Shown here in pieces: positions 14,854 through 19,895 of a DNA stretch of 19,895 nt. Made by a program: the position numbers and the translations under genes. The DNA is from an uncultured Clostridia bacterium. GTDB lineage: Bacteria > Bacillota > Clostridia > Christensenellales > UBA1242. The DNA lies in NCBI GenBank assembly GCA_944349915.1, contig CALVNU010000008.1:1-19895 (forward strand), written 5' to 3'. The notes beneath the pieces were generated by a model, which saw only the letters and a list, made by a program, of their open reading frames with translations, was not told the origin of the DNA and searched no databases. Numbering within the stretch: the stretch's first letter is position 1; each line of letters begins with the position of its first letter.

Positions 14854-15559
14854 AAAAAAGCAAAAAATTATATTTATTATGTTTAATTGCTTTTTTTATC
14901 ATTTTTTCTGTTATAAAATCATTTTCTTTACCTATCAATTCGTTATTAAAACCGTATACATCTTTGATAAGTTTTTTGCCAAGAATGTTGCTTTTGTTTG
15001 CAATAACTTTTATCGGAACAGAAACAGAATAGCCTAAAAAATCATCGTTTTTCTCAACATTTTCGATTTTGTTTAATATTTCAACTTTTGGAAGTACTTG
15101 ACTAAAATTTATTTTTTTTAATGATTTTTTGCTGTTTTTCAATGATTTTTTGCTGTTTTTTTGAAAAATAACAAAATCTTTGCCTATTTGCGCTATATTT
15201 TTTTGCATGATTTCACATAAATTTGTTTGCAATTTGTAAAGTTTGTTTTTGCAAACAAAACACTCTTCAACCCTGCCCAAACATTCTCCTTCCAAAGTAT
15301 AAACAAGTTTACCCAGTGGGCTTCTACCCTCTTCCACTGCAACATTTTGCATGCAAAAAACAGAAGGTATAAAAACTGCGCTATCTTTAAACAGAATATC
15401 ATCTACCGCCAAAAATTTTTCCATTTCACTTTCATTGTCGCAAATATTGAAGCCACGCAAAGACATGCCTTCAAAAATTGGTGATAGGATATATCCAACT
15501 TCTTCACCATCGCCTAAAGATATAACTTTTTTTGAAATAATTTCACTTAATTTTTCCAT
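14843..15559 (-). CDS. PRC-barrel-like domain protein (238 aa)
   Basis: Probably a cytosolic protein with no signal peptide or membrane helix; its role is not known. Residues 1-68 (MEKLSEIISKKVISLGDGEE, then VGYILSPIF and a later VFIPS) follow the PRC-barrel/YlmC pattern: S-E-[IL]-x-x-K-x-[VI] and G-E-x-[VIL]-G. A second half-match spans about 78-133 (SPLGKLVYTLEGECLGRVEE, IGKDFVIF). Residues about 191-238 (ILGKKLIKDVYGFNNELIGK, FITEKMIKKA) resemble a further degenerate barrel. The middle linker contains a seven-residue duplication (KNSKKSL twice). ATG at 15559 is 12 nt from a weak GGGTGAG, so the start relies on the domain beginning at residue 1. PRC-barrel proteins occur in RNA processing, sporulation and photosynthesis contexts; none is indicated here. 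Co-function with the downstream virB4 is doubtful given the terminators between them. Confidence 0.75.
   Translation of the reverse strand: MEKLSEIISKKVISLGDGEEVGYILSPIFEGMSLRGFNICDNESEMEKFLAVDDILFKDSAVFIPSVFCMQNVAVEEGRSPLGKLVYTLEGECLGRVEECFVCKNKLYKLQTNLCEIMQKNIAQIGKDFVIFQKNSKKSLKNSKKSLKKINFSQVLPKVEILNKIENVEKNDDFLGYSVSVPIKVIANKSNILGKKLIKDVYGFNNELIGKENDFITEKMIKKAIKHNKYNFLLFCSK
15120..15161 (-). repeat. 21-bp tandem duplication inside the PRC-barrel gene
   Basis: Two tandem 21-nt copies (15120-15140 and 15141-15161) differ only at the last base and encode KNSKKSL twice in the interdomain linker. It is an in-frame duplication, most simply explained by replication slippage. Confidence 0.8.
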
Positions 15560-15581
15560 GGTATAACTTTACTCACCCATG

Positions 15582-15587
15582 ATTATA
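15582..15587 (-). promoter_or_regulatory. Possible -10 site of the PRC-barrel gene
   Basis: A perfect TATAAT on the minus strand lies 22 nt before the ATG. The corresponding -35 position is only a T-run, so support is partial. The implied leader is about 16 nt. Confidence 0.35.
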
Positions 15588-15636
15588 AAAATGCATAGAC
15601 GACAAAAAAAGACAAAATCTTTTAAGGCGAAAAAAC

Positions 15637-15664
15637 TTGACATTTTTTTATGAATGATTAAGAT
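15637..15664 (+). promoter_or_regulatory. Candidate promoter of the DUF1858 gene
   Basis: A perfect TTGACA (15637-15642) is followed after 16 nt by TAAGAT (15659-15664, 4 of 6); GATTAT at 15662 with a 19-nt spacer is the alternative. It lies about 40-65 nt upstream of the ATG, back to back with the PRC-barrel gene's promoter region. Confidence 0.5.
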
Positions 15665-15701
15665 TATATAAGAAGAAAAACAACACAAAAAAGGGGTTAA
15701 T

Positions 15702-15947
15702 ATGAAAAAAGAAAACAAAACAATAAACAAAATCAATAAAGATATGACAATAAAACAACTGCTTGACCTTGACGAAAACCTTGCTCAAGTGCTTATGGGA
15801 TTTGGAATGTTTTGTGTGCTTTGCCATATAGGCGAAGAGGAAAGTATTGAAGAAGCCGCACTTGCTCATGGCATTGAACTTGACTTTTTGCTTGAAAAAT
15901 TAAATGAAGAATACAACGCAAAAAAAATAAAAACTTTGAAAAAATAA
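15702..15947 (+). CDS. DUF1858 small redox-disulfide protein (81 aa)
   Basis: A small soluble protein with a lysine-rich N-terminal extension, followed from Met15 by the DUF1858 domain (MTIKQLLDLDENLAQVLMGF, then a Cys pair and EESIEEAALAHGI). The key motif is G-M-x-C-x-x-C with C38 and C41. In the family this CxxC is annotated as a redox-active disulfide, and the domain is often found with hybrid-cluster (prismane) proteins in anaerobes. Here it stands alone, with no hybrid-cluster gene in the window. AAGGGG at 15691-15696 lies 5 nt before ATG 15702 and supports the longer start over Met15. It is monocistronic, ending in a strong hairpin. Family assignment is firm; the physiological role in this organism is unknown. 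Confidence 0.88.
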   Translation: MKKENKTINKINKDMTIKQLLDLDENLAQVLMGFGMFCVLCHIGEEESIEEAALAHGIELDFLLEKLNEEYNAKKIKTLKK

Positions 15948-15989
15948 AAACCTTAATTTTGCAAATTGTTGTTTGTAAAATTAAGGTTT
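15948..15989. terminator. Bidirectional terminator between DUF1858 and hflX
   Basis: Two 18-nt arms (15948-15965 and 15972-15989) pair fully with a single G-U wobble around the loop TTGTTG, starting right after the DUF1858 stop codon. On the minus strand the stem is followed by GGTTTTTATTTTTT, a strong T-tract, so it can also stop leftward transcription from hflX. The plus-strand tail is less T-rich. Confidence 0.8.
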
Positions 15990-16107
15990 ATTAATGTAAT
16001 TTATCAAATTTTAAATCGTTTTGGCTAAAATTTTATATACAAAATCTTATCTAGCACATAGTTTAACACAGAACAACATTTGAGCCAGACTTATTATTAA
16101 AACTATA

Positions 16108-16124
16108 ATGCTATAAAATAGCAT
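16108..16124. other. Small perfect hairpin in the DUF1858-hflX gap
   Basis: ATGCTAT, AAA, ATAGCAT: a 7-bp perfect stem with a 3-nt loop in the 234-bp convergent gap. It lacks a clear T-tract. A second AT-only stem (16146-16154 with 16161-16169, one mismatch) lies nearer the hflX stop and might help end its transcript. Confidence 0.35.
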
Positions 16125-16181
16125 ATAAACTTCGCCAAAATTTTAAAAATCTTATATCAATAAAATTTTACAGCATAGACT

Positions 16182-17291
16182 TTATATTTCCAGCATAATT
16201 TTTATTGCTTCTATAAGTTTATTAATTCCAACGCCCGTTTTTGTTGAAAGCAAAATCTGGCTGTTTTTTATTTCTATCACAGAAGTCAACTTGTCGCATT
16301 TGTTAAGAACAACAATGCGCTTTTTTGTTGCTCCCAGTTGGTCAAGCAATTTATTTGTGATGTCTATATTCACTTCATATTCTTTTTTATCACCATCTTG
16401 TTTTTGCAATGAAACATCAACAACATGCAAAAGAAGGTCGGCATCTGTAGCCTCTTCAAGTGTAGAAGAAAATGCATCGACAAGTTGATGTGGAAGGTCG
16501 GCAATAAAGCCAACAGTGTCTGTCAAAAGCGCAAAACTGCCCTCTCCTAGATAAAGTTTTCTGCTTGTTGTGTCAAGGGTGGCGAAATATTTGTCATCTG
16601 CATAGATATTTTCTTTTGTCAAAACATTTAAAAGCGAACTTTTTCCAGAATTGGTATAACCAACAAGCGCAATTTTTGGCAAAGATGATGCAAGCCTTTC
16701 TCTTCTTGAAATTTGTCTTTGGCTTTTTATTTTTGCAATCTGTTTTTTTAAAGAGTCAATTTCTTTTTCAAGCACTCGCCTGTTGAGTTCCAACTTGCTC
16801 TCGCCAGGGCCTCGCATGCCAACGCCAACTCCACCAAACCTTCCGCTTGAGCCTTGCATTTGAGAAAGTCTTGGCAAAAGATAGAGGTCTTGAGCAAGCT
16901 TAACCTGAAGTTTTGCCTCTCTGCTTTGCGCGCCTTGTGCAAAAATGTCAATGATAAGCCCAACTCTGTCAATCACTTTAACGCCAAAAGCGTCTTCAAG
17001 GTTTTTGACTTGTGAGCCTGTGAGCGGATAGTCAACAACTGCAACATCGATGACCTCTTTACATGTTGCGATATAGTTTTTTATTTCTTCCACTTTGCCA
17101 GAGCCAATCACGGTCGAGCGGTTGAAATCTTTCACATTTTGATAAAAGCTTTCCACCACATTTAAGCCTGCAGTTGTGGAAAGTTTTTCAATTTCGTCAG
17201 TTTTTCGCATTTTGTTGTCTGATTTTTTCGAACAAACAACAATTGTGATTGCGTTTTCTGTTTTTGTTTCTTGTTCGTGCATGTTTTTCAT
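16182..17291 (-). CDS. hflX: Ribosome-associated GTPase HflX
   Basis: A 369-aa TRAFAC-class GTPase of the HflX family. HflX proteins bind the 50S subunit and split or rescue stalled ribosomes, mainly under stress. The N-terminal domain contains the glycine-rich block GRFGGVGVGMRGPGE (about 150-165); the more usual GPGETQLE is GPGESKLE here. A basic coiled-coil segment (about 165-200) follows. The G domain has Walker A GYTNSGKS (211-218), G3 DTVGF (258-262) and G4 NKCD (330-333). Length is within the family range, and the C-terminal extension seen in some homologues is absent. ATG 17291 has no Shine-Dalgarno, and the TATAAT box ends only 6 nt upstream, so translation looks leaderless. A downstream Met (residue 4) is an alternative start with no better site. 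The PepSY lipoprotein gene lies 64 bp upstream on the same strand. Confidence 0.95.
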   Translation of the reverse strand: MKNMHEQETKTENAITIVVCSKKSDNKMRKTDEIEKLSTTAGLNVVESFYQNVKDFNRSTVIGSGKVEEIKNYIATCKEVIDVAVVDYPLTGSQVKNLEDAFGVKVIDRVGLIIDIFAQGAQSREAKLQVKLAQDLYLLPRLSQMQGSSGRFGGVGVGMRGPGESKLELNRRVLEKEIDSLKKQIAKIKSQRQISRRERLASSLPKIALVGYTNSGKSSLLNVLTKENIYADDKYFATLDTTSRKLYLGEGSFALLTDTVGFIADLPHQLVDAFSSTLEEATDADLLLHVVDVSLQKQDGDKKEYEVNIDITNKLLDQLGATKKRIVVLNKCDKLTSVIEIKNSQILLSTKTGVGINKLIEAIKIMLEI

Positions 17292-17297
17292 AACTAA

Positions 17298-17326
17298 ATT
17301 ATATCATGTTAAAAAAAATTACACAA
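17298..17326 (-). promoter_or_regulatory. hflX promoter giving a near-leaderless mRNA
   Basis: TTGTGT (17321-17326) and a perfect TATAAT (17298-17303) are 17 nt apart on the minus strand. The -10 ends 6 nt before the hflX ATG, so the expected transcription start falls at or next to the start codon. Confidence 0.55.
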
Positions 17327-17355
17327 CTTTTTGCTTAAGAAAATACAAACTTTTG

Positions 17356-18012
17356 CTATAAATTTACTCCAACAACTTCTCCTGTTGTGGCATCTATAAC
17401 AACATTATACTTAACGCCTTGAGAACAAACTAAAGTAAAACTCCAAAACAATTGCTCAAAACTTTGTCCTTGTTGATGTAATAATTTAAGATAGCATTCC
17501 GCACAAAAATTGCCATTGTTATAGCAAGAGGCAATCTCATCAATAAGAGCAAGTCTTGCTTTCTCAAAAGCCTCATCGGAAGAAATTATGCTTTTTGTAA
17601 TGTCAACAAGTTCTAGCCTTTGCCCTTCAACAACAATGCTAACATTTGCCCCATCTTCTATTGCATAGCCCAAATCACCTACAAAAACATCGGTCAAAGG
17701 ATTAAATTCCAATATAAAATTCTGCTCGTTGCCATTAATTTCAATTTGCACCTCTATTGCGTCTTCATTTTTTGCAGAATCAAATTTGACTTCAATAAGA
17801 GAAAAATCGCACAGTGCCCCAGAAATCCCGTTGACTTTATAGTCAATTTCGCGCTGTCCTATACTTATTGAAGCGTTTACCCCATCACCCTCTGCTTGAT
17901 AATAAACATTGGTAATTTCACTTACATAGTCTTTCAAATTGAATTCTTTTTGACCACAACCTGCAAGCAAAATCGGTGCCACCATCAATAATGAAAATAA
18001 AACTTTTTTCAT
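17356..18012 (-). CDS. PepSY-domain lipoprotein (218 aa)
   Basis: Predicted lipoprotein on the outer face of the membrane. The start is ATG 18012: GAGG (18018-18021) is 5 nt upstream, and it opens directly on a classic signal (MKKVLFSLLMVAPILLAGCG) with lipobox LAGC and lipidated Cys19. A longer frame from 18030 would add six residues without a better site. Residues about 143-218 look like a PepSY domain: SSDEAFEKARLAL, an aromatic FWSFTLV strand, and a terminal VVIDATTGEVVGV strand-turn. PepSY domains are thought to bind or inhibit peptidases or modulate envelope processes. The domain has an unusual cysteine group (C163, C170, C173, C196), with C68 in the preceding region. The residues between signal and PepSY (20-140) match nothing I recognise. 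The gene diverges from fba. Confidence 0.85.
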   Translation of the reverse strand: MKKVLFSLLMVAPILLAGCGQKEFNLKDYVSEITNVYYQAEGDGVNASISIGQREIDYKVNGISGALCDFSLIEVKFDSAKNEDAIEVQIEINGNEQNFILEFNPLTDVFVGDLGYAIEDGANVSIVVEGQRLELVDITKSIISSDEAFEKARLALIDEIASCYNNGNFCAECYLKLLHQQGQSFEQLFWSFTLVCSQGVKYNVVIDATTGEVVGVNL

Positions 18013-18017
18013 AAAAA

Positions 18018-18021
18018 CCTC
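18018..18021 (-). promoter_or_regulatory. Ribosome-binding site deciding the PepSY lipoprotein start
   Basis: GAGG, 5 nt before ATG 18012 on the minus strand, selects the start that places the signal peptide at the exact N-terminus. Confidence 0.7.
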
Positions 18022-18039
18022 ACACAGCATAAAATATGT

Positions 18040-18067
18040 TTGAAAATGTCAAAAAATGTGTTAAACT
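18040..18067 (+). promoter_or_regulatory. Possible fba promoter
   Basis: TTGAAA (18040-18045) and TAAACT (18062-18067) are 16 nt apart, with the expected start about 14 nt before the fba ATG. A perfect minus-strand TTGACA (18047-18052) is interleaved and could be the -35 of the divergent lipoprotein gene, but no good -10 accompanies it. Confidence 0.3.
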
Positions 18068-18075
18068 GGTTTTAA

Positions 18076-18080
18076 AGAGG
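18076..18080 (+). promoter_or_regulatory. Ribosome-binding site deciding the fba start
   Basis: AGAGG is 6 nt upstream of ATG 18087. The longer frame from 18036 has no site and would begin inside the promoter region. Confidence 0.75.
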
Positions 18081-18086
18081 TTTGAT

Positions 18087-19004
18087 ATGAAAGATTTACG
18101 CTTTTATCTTAATAAGGCGCTCAAATACCACTTTGCTTTGGGTGCCTTCAACTTTTGCAATATGGAAAGTTTGCAAGCAATAATCAATGCGACAGCAAAA
18201 ACAAAAAGTCCTGCCATAATAGCGGTATCGGAAAGCGCTTTTTCATATATGGGCGCAGATTTTGTGATTGCACTTGCCAAGGTAGAAAAAAAACAAAATC
18301 CTGCACTTTTTTTGCATCTTGACCATGGCAAAACTTATGAAATTTGCAAAAAAGCGGTTGACATTGGATTTGACAGTGTTATGATTGACGCCAGCATGCT
18401 TGACTTTAAAGACAATGTGCGTCTAACAAAAAAAGTGGTAAATTATGCTCATAAAAAAGGAGTTTTGGTTGAAGGCGAAATTGGACAAATCAAAGGCGTT
18501 GAAGATAATGTACAATCAAAAGACCATGTTTATACTAGCCCTAATGAGGCTTTTAAGTTTGTAAAACAAACCGGTGTTGATATGCTTGCCGTTGCAATAG
18601 GCACAAGCCACGGCGTAAACAAATATAGCAAAAATCCAACACTAAAACTGGATATTTTAACTCAAATAGAAAATCTTTTGCCTTGCTTTCCCCTTGTTTT
18701 GCACGGTGCATCCACTGTTGAGCCCGCCCTTATTGAAACATTTAACAACTATGGCGGAAATCTTGACAAAGCAAAAGGAGTAAGTGAGCAACTTCTTTTG
18801 CAAGCGGTGCTACAACATAATATTGTAAAAATTAACACCGACACAGACATAAGGCTGTCTTTTACTTCTCAAACGCGCAAAGAACTAACTTTAAATAAAA
18901 AAGAAATTGACCCAAGAAAATATTTAGGCAAAGGACGGAATATGGCGGAGCAGATTTTGACATACAAAATAAACAACATTTTCAAATCGGCAGGAAAAAG
19001 ATAA
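18087..19004 (+). CDS. fba: Class II fructose-bisphosphate aldolase
   Basis: Zinc-dependent aldolase cleaving fructose 1,6-bisphosphate to dihydroxyacetone phosphate and glyceraldehyde 3-phosphate in glycolysis; cytosolic. The start at ATG 18087 is set by AGAGG at 18076-18080 and gives 305 aa, the normal family length. Visible family motifs: GAFNFCNMES near the N-terminus; HLDHG (77-81) with catalytic D79 and zinc ligand H80; VEGEIG (128-133); AIGTSHGVNKY (170-180) with zinc ligand H175; LVLHGAS (203-209) with zinc ligand H206; KINTDTD (248-254). The C-terminal DPRKYLGKGR...SAGK is typical of FBP aldolases. A tagatose-bisphosphate aldolase is the main alternative, but no galactitol or tagatose genes are near. 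It is transcribed divergently from the PepSY lipoprotein. Confidence 0.93.
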   Translation: MKDLRFYLNKALKYHFALGAFNFCNMESLQAIINATAKTKSPAIIAVSESAFSYMGADFVIALAKVEKKQNPALFLHLDHGKTYEICKKAVDIGFDSVMIDASMLDFKDNVRLTKKVVNYAHKKGVLVEGEIGQIKGVEDNVQSKDHVYTSPNEAFKFVKQTGVDMLAVAIGTSHGVNKYSKNPTLKLDILTQIENLLPCFPLVLHGASTVEPALIETFNNYGGNLDKAKGVSEQLLLQAVLQHNIVKINTDTDIRLSFTSQTRKELTLNKKEIDPRKYLGKGRNMAEQILTYKINNIFKSAGKR

Positions 19005-19187
19005 AAATTGCTCAAAAAACTATAATTTCCACTTACAACAACTTGAAAGCGTCAAATAGGTTTTGCTTTCAACCAACAACACTGGCAGATTTTAAATAAG
19101 TTTTTTAAACAAAAACTAGGTAGTAACATTAATTCTTTTTTAATAAGAAAATTTATAAAATTTTGTAATTCCCAAAATATAAAAAGA

Positions 19188-19234
19188 AGCACATGTCGCA
19201 AACTTTTAGTTTGCAATTAGACATATGCTTTTTT
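19188..19234. terminator. Bulged hairpin terminator downstream of fba
   Basis: AGCACATGTC (19188-19197) pairs with GACATATGCT (19220-19229, one mismatch). GCAAAC (19198-19203) pairs with GTTTGC (19209-19214). A 5-nt bulge AATTA separates the two stems on the right side. Six T residues follow on the plus strand (19229-19234), and the minus strand is also T-rich beyond the stem. It lies about 185 bp after fba. Confidence 0.6.
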
Positions 19235-19310
19235 CAAAAAACGCCTTAATCAATGCCCTCCTATTACCACCCATCTAAAGGCATTATTTTATAAGTTTTT
19301 ATTTTTATAC

Positions 19311-19455
19311 AACTAATTTCCGCCTAAAATTGTCCAAAAATTTTGTAAAATATATCCAAAAAGGATATTTTTTTGAAAATTTTAATATTTATCATCGCAC
19401 AAAACCATCAAGTTTACTTAAAAATTATCTCCGTCTAAAAATTGTCTAAAAATTT
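19311..19455. repeat. Imperfect direct repeat in the fba-spoIIID gap
   Basis: Copies at about 19311-19344 and 19422-19455 share TCCG-CTAAAA-TTGTC-AAAAATTT with a few changes. A small stem ATATCC / GGATAT with six T residues (19352-19374) lies between them. The significance is unclear in such AT-rich DNA. Confidence 0.4.
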
Positions 19456-19534
19456 AAAAACTGTATAAAAAATACTACATAATATCATAACTTTCTAAAT
19501 GTTTTTGATATTTTAAAATTAAAGAAAAAATCTT

Positions 19535-19560
19535 TTTGAGATTTTGGAGCGCACCTCAAA
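19535..19560 (-). terminator. Weak terminator-like stem after spoIIID
   Basis: On the minus strand TTTGAG and CTCAAA pair over 6 bp around 14 nt, starting 13 nt after the stop codon and followed by an interrupted T-tract (complement of about 19521-19534). Confidence 0.35.
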
Positions 19561-19573
19561 TTTAAGTTGTTTT

Positions 19574-19888
19574 TTATTCTATATGTTTATCTTCATCTGG
19601 CATGTAAAGTGAGTTATCATTCAATCTGTGTGCCTCTTCAAGCAAAATTTGATATTTTTTTCTTGTTGCTTCTCCGCCCCGAAGATGTTTTTCTCTAAAA
19701 TGTTCTTCCAAAATTTCTTGAACAGCAAGATATAAAAGTTTGTCGATTTTAAACAGTCGTTTTGACAAATCATTGTGAACAGTGCTTTTGCTTATACTGT
19801 AGATTTTTGCTGTCTGCCGTATTGTATCACGCGTTTCAAGTATGTGATGTGCCAGCATGATAACCCTTTCGAGTTTTTCATCGTTCAT
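19574..19888 (-). CDS. spoIIID: Sporulation transcriptional regulator SpoIIID
   Basis: A 104-aa DNA-binding protein of the SpoIIID family. In Bacillus and Clostridium it acts in the mother cell after engulfment to switch sigma-E genes on or off and to prepare for sigma-K. The helix-turn-helix is clear: TIRQTAKIYSISKSTVHNDL (22-41), with recognition-helix residues SKSTVHNDL. The family signature HLRGGEAT (68-75) follows. It is slightly longer than the roughly 93-aa Bacillus protein because of its C-terminal tail. The ATG at 19888 leaves only 7 bases to the window edge, so the promoter and ribosome-binding site cannot be judged. The gene is convergent with fba. Its presence is direct evidence that the organism belongs to an endospore-forming lineage. 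Confidence 0.95.
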   Translation of the reverse strand: MNDEKLERVIMLAHHILETRDTIRQTAKIYSISKSTVHNDLSKRLFKIDKLLYLAVQEILEEHFREKHLRGGEATRKKYQILLEEAHRLNDNSLYMPDEDKHIE

Positions 19889-19895
19889 AGCAACC

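Larger units (their letters stand above)
19005..19573. other. Gene-free interval between convergent fba and spoIIID
   Basis: No credible reading frame or tRNA-like fold is seen. It contains a bidirectional terminator-like hairpin (19188-19234), a short terminator-like stem (19352-19374), an imperfect direct repeat (19311-19455) and a weak stem near the spoIIID stop. Confidence 0.65.

Noticed and set aside
18036..18086. Upstream ATG extending fba by 17 residues
   Set aside because: It has no Shine-Dalgarno and would add a non-conserved N-terminal tail. AGAGG sits exactly before ATG 18087, where the family homology begins.
19005..19573. tRNA or small RNA gene in the long convergent gap
   Set aside because: No cloverleaf arms or conserved tRNA T-loop sequence were found. 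The hairpins there fit terminators better.
1..19895. Alternative genetic code (TGA as Trp), considered because of the extreme AT content
   Set aside because: virB4 ends at TGA directly after its conserved C-terminus, and Trp is encoded by TGG throughout. SpoIIID also excludes Mollicutes.

Overview
The window is a very AT-rich chromosomal segment of an anaerobic, spore-forming Bacillota (Clostridia-like), probably from an uncultured lineage. The evidence is a near-complete SpoIIID regulator, low-GC codon use, Gram-positive style lipoprotein signals, Shine-Dalgarno sites of the AGGAG type, a DUF1858 redox protein, and TGA used as a stop codon (which excludes the Mollicutes code 4). I cannot name a genus from sequence alone.

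Layout. Bases 1-124 are the first 41 codons of rpoB on the minus strand. It is driven by a perfect TTGACA-17-TATAAT promoter at 261-289. Bases 125-725 hold that promoter, degenerate direct repeats, a possible small plus-strand transcript and a hairpin terminator. Bases 726-11483 are one minus-strand gene for a 3585-residue lipoprotein built from Ig-like/beta-sandwich sequence and three GLUG-type repeat regions. Its leader (11484-11847) carries a 15-nt tandem repeat and an inverted repeat over a candidate promoter. Bases 11848-14529 encode a VirB4-family ATPase with a fused N-terminal PrgI-like two-helix membrane segment. No relaxase, coupling protein, integrase or other conjugation gene is present. 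Bases 14843-15559 encode a PRC-barrel-like protein, separated from virB4 by about 300 bp of AT-rich DNA with two terminator-like hairpins.

The right-hand third is mostly housekeeping: a small DUF1858 CxxC protein (plus strand), the ribosome-associated GTPase HflX, a PepSY-type lipoprotein, a class II fructose-bisphosphate aldolase (plus strand) and SpoIIID at the right edge. DUF1858 and hflX converge on a strong bidirectional hairpin. The PepSY lipoprotein and the aldolase diverge from a 74-bp gap. The aldolase and spoIIID converge across about 570 bp of non-coding DNA with another bidirectional hairpin.

The least ordinary part is the minus-strand block of PRC-barrel protein, PrgI-VirB4 ATPase and giant GLUG lipoprotein lying directly upstream of rpoB. 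A secretion ATPase next to a very large surface lipoprotein, with no mobile-element hallmarks, could be an uncharacterised surface or export module. That functional link is inference from adjacency only.
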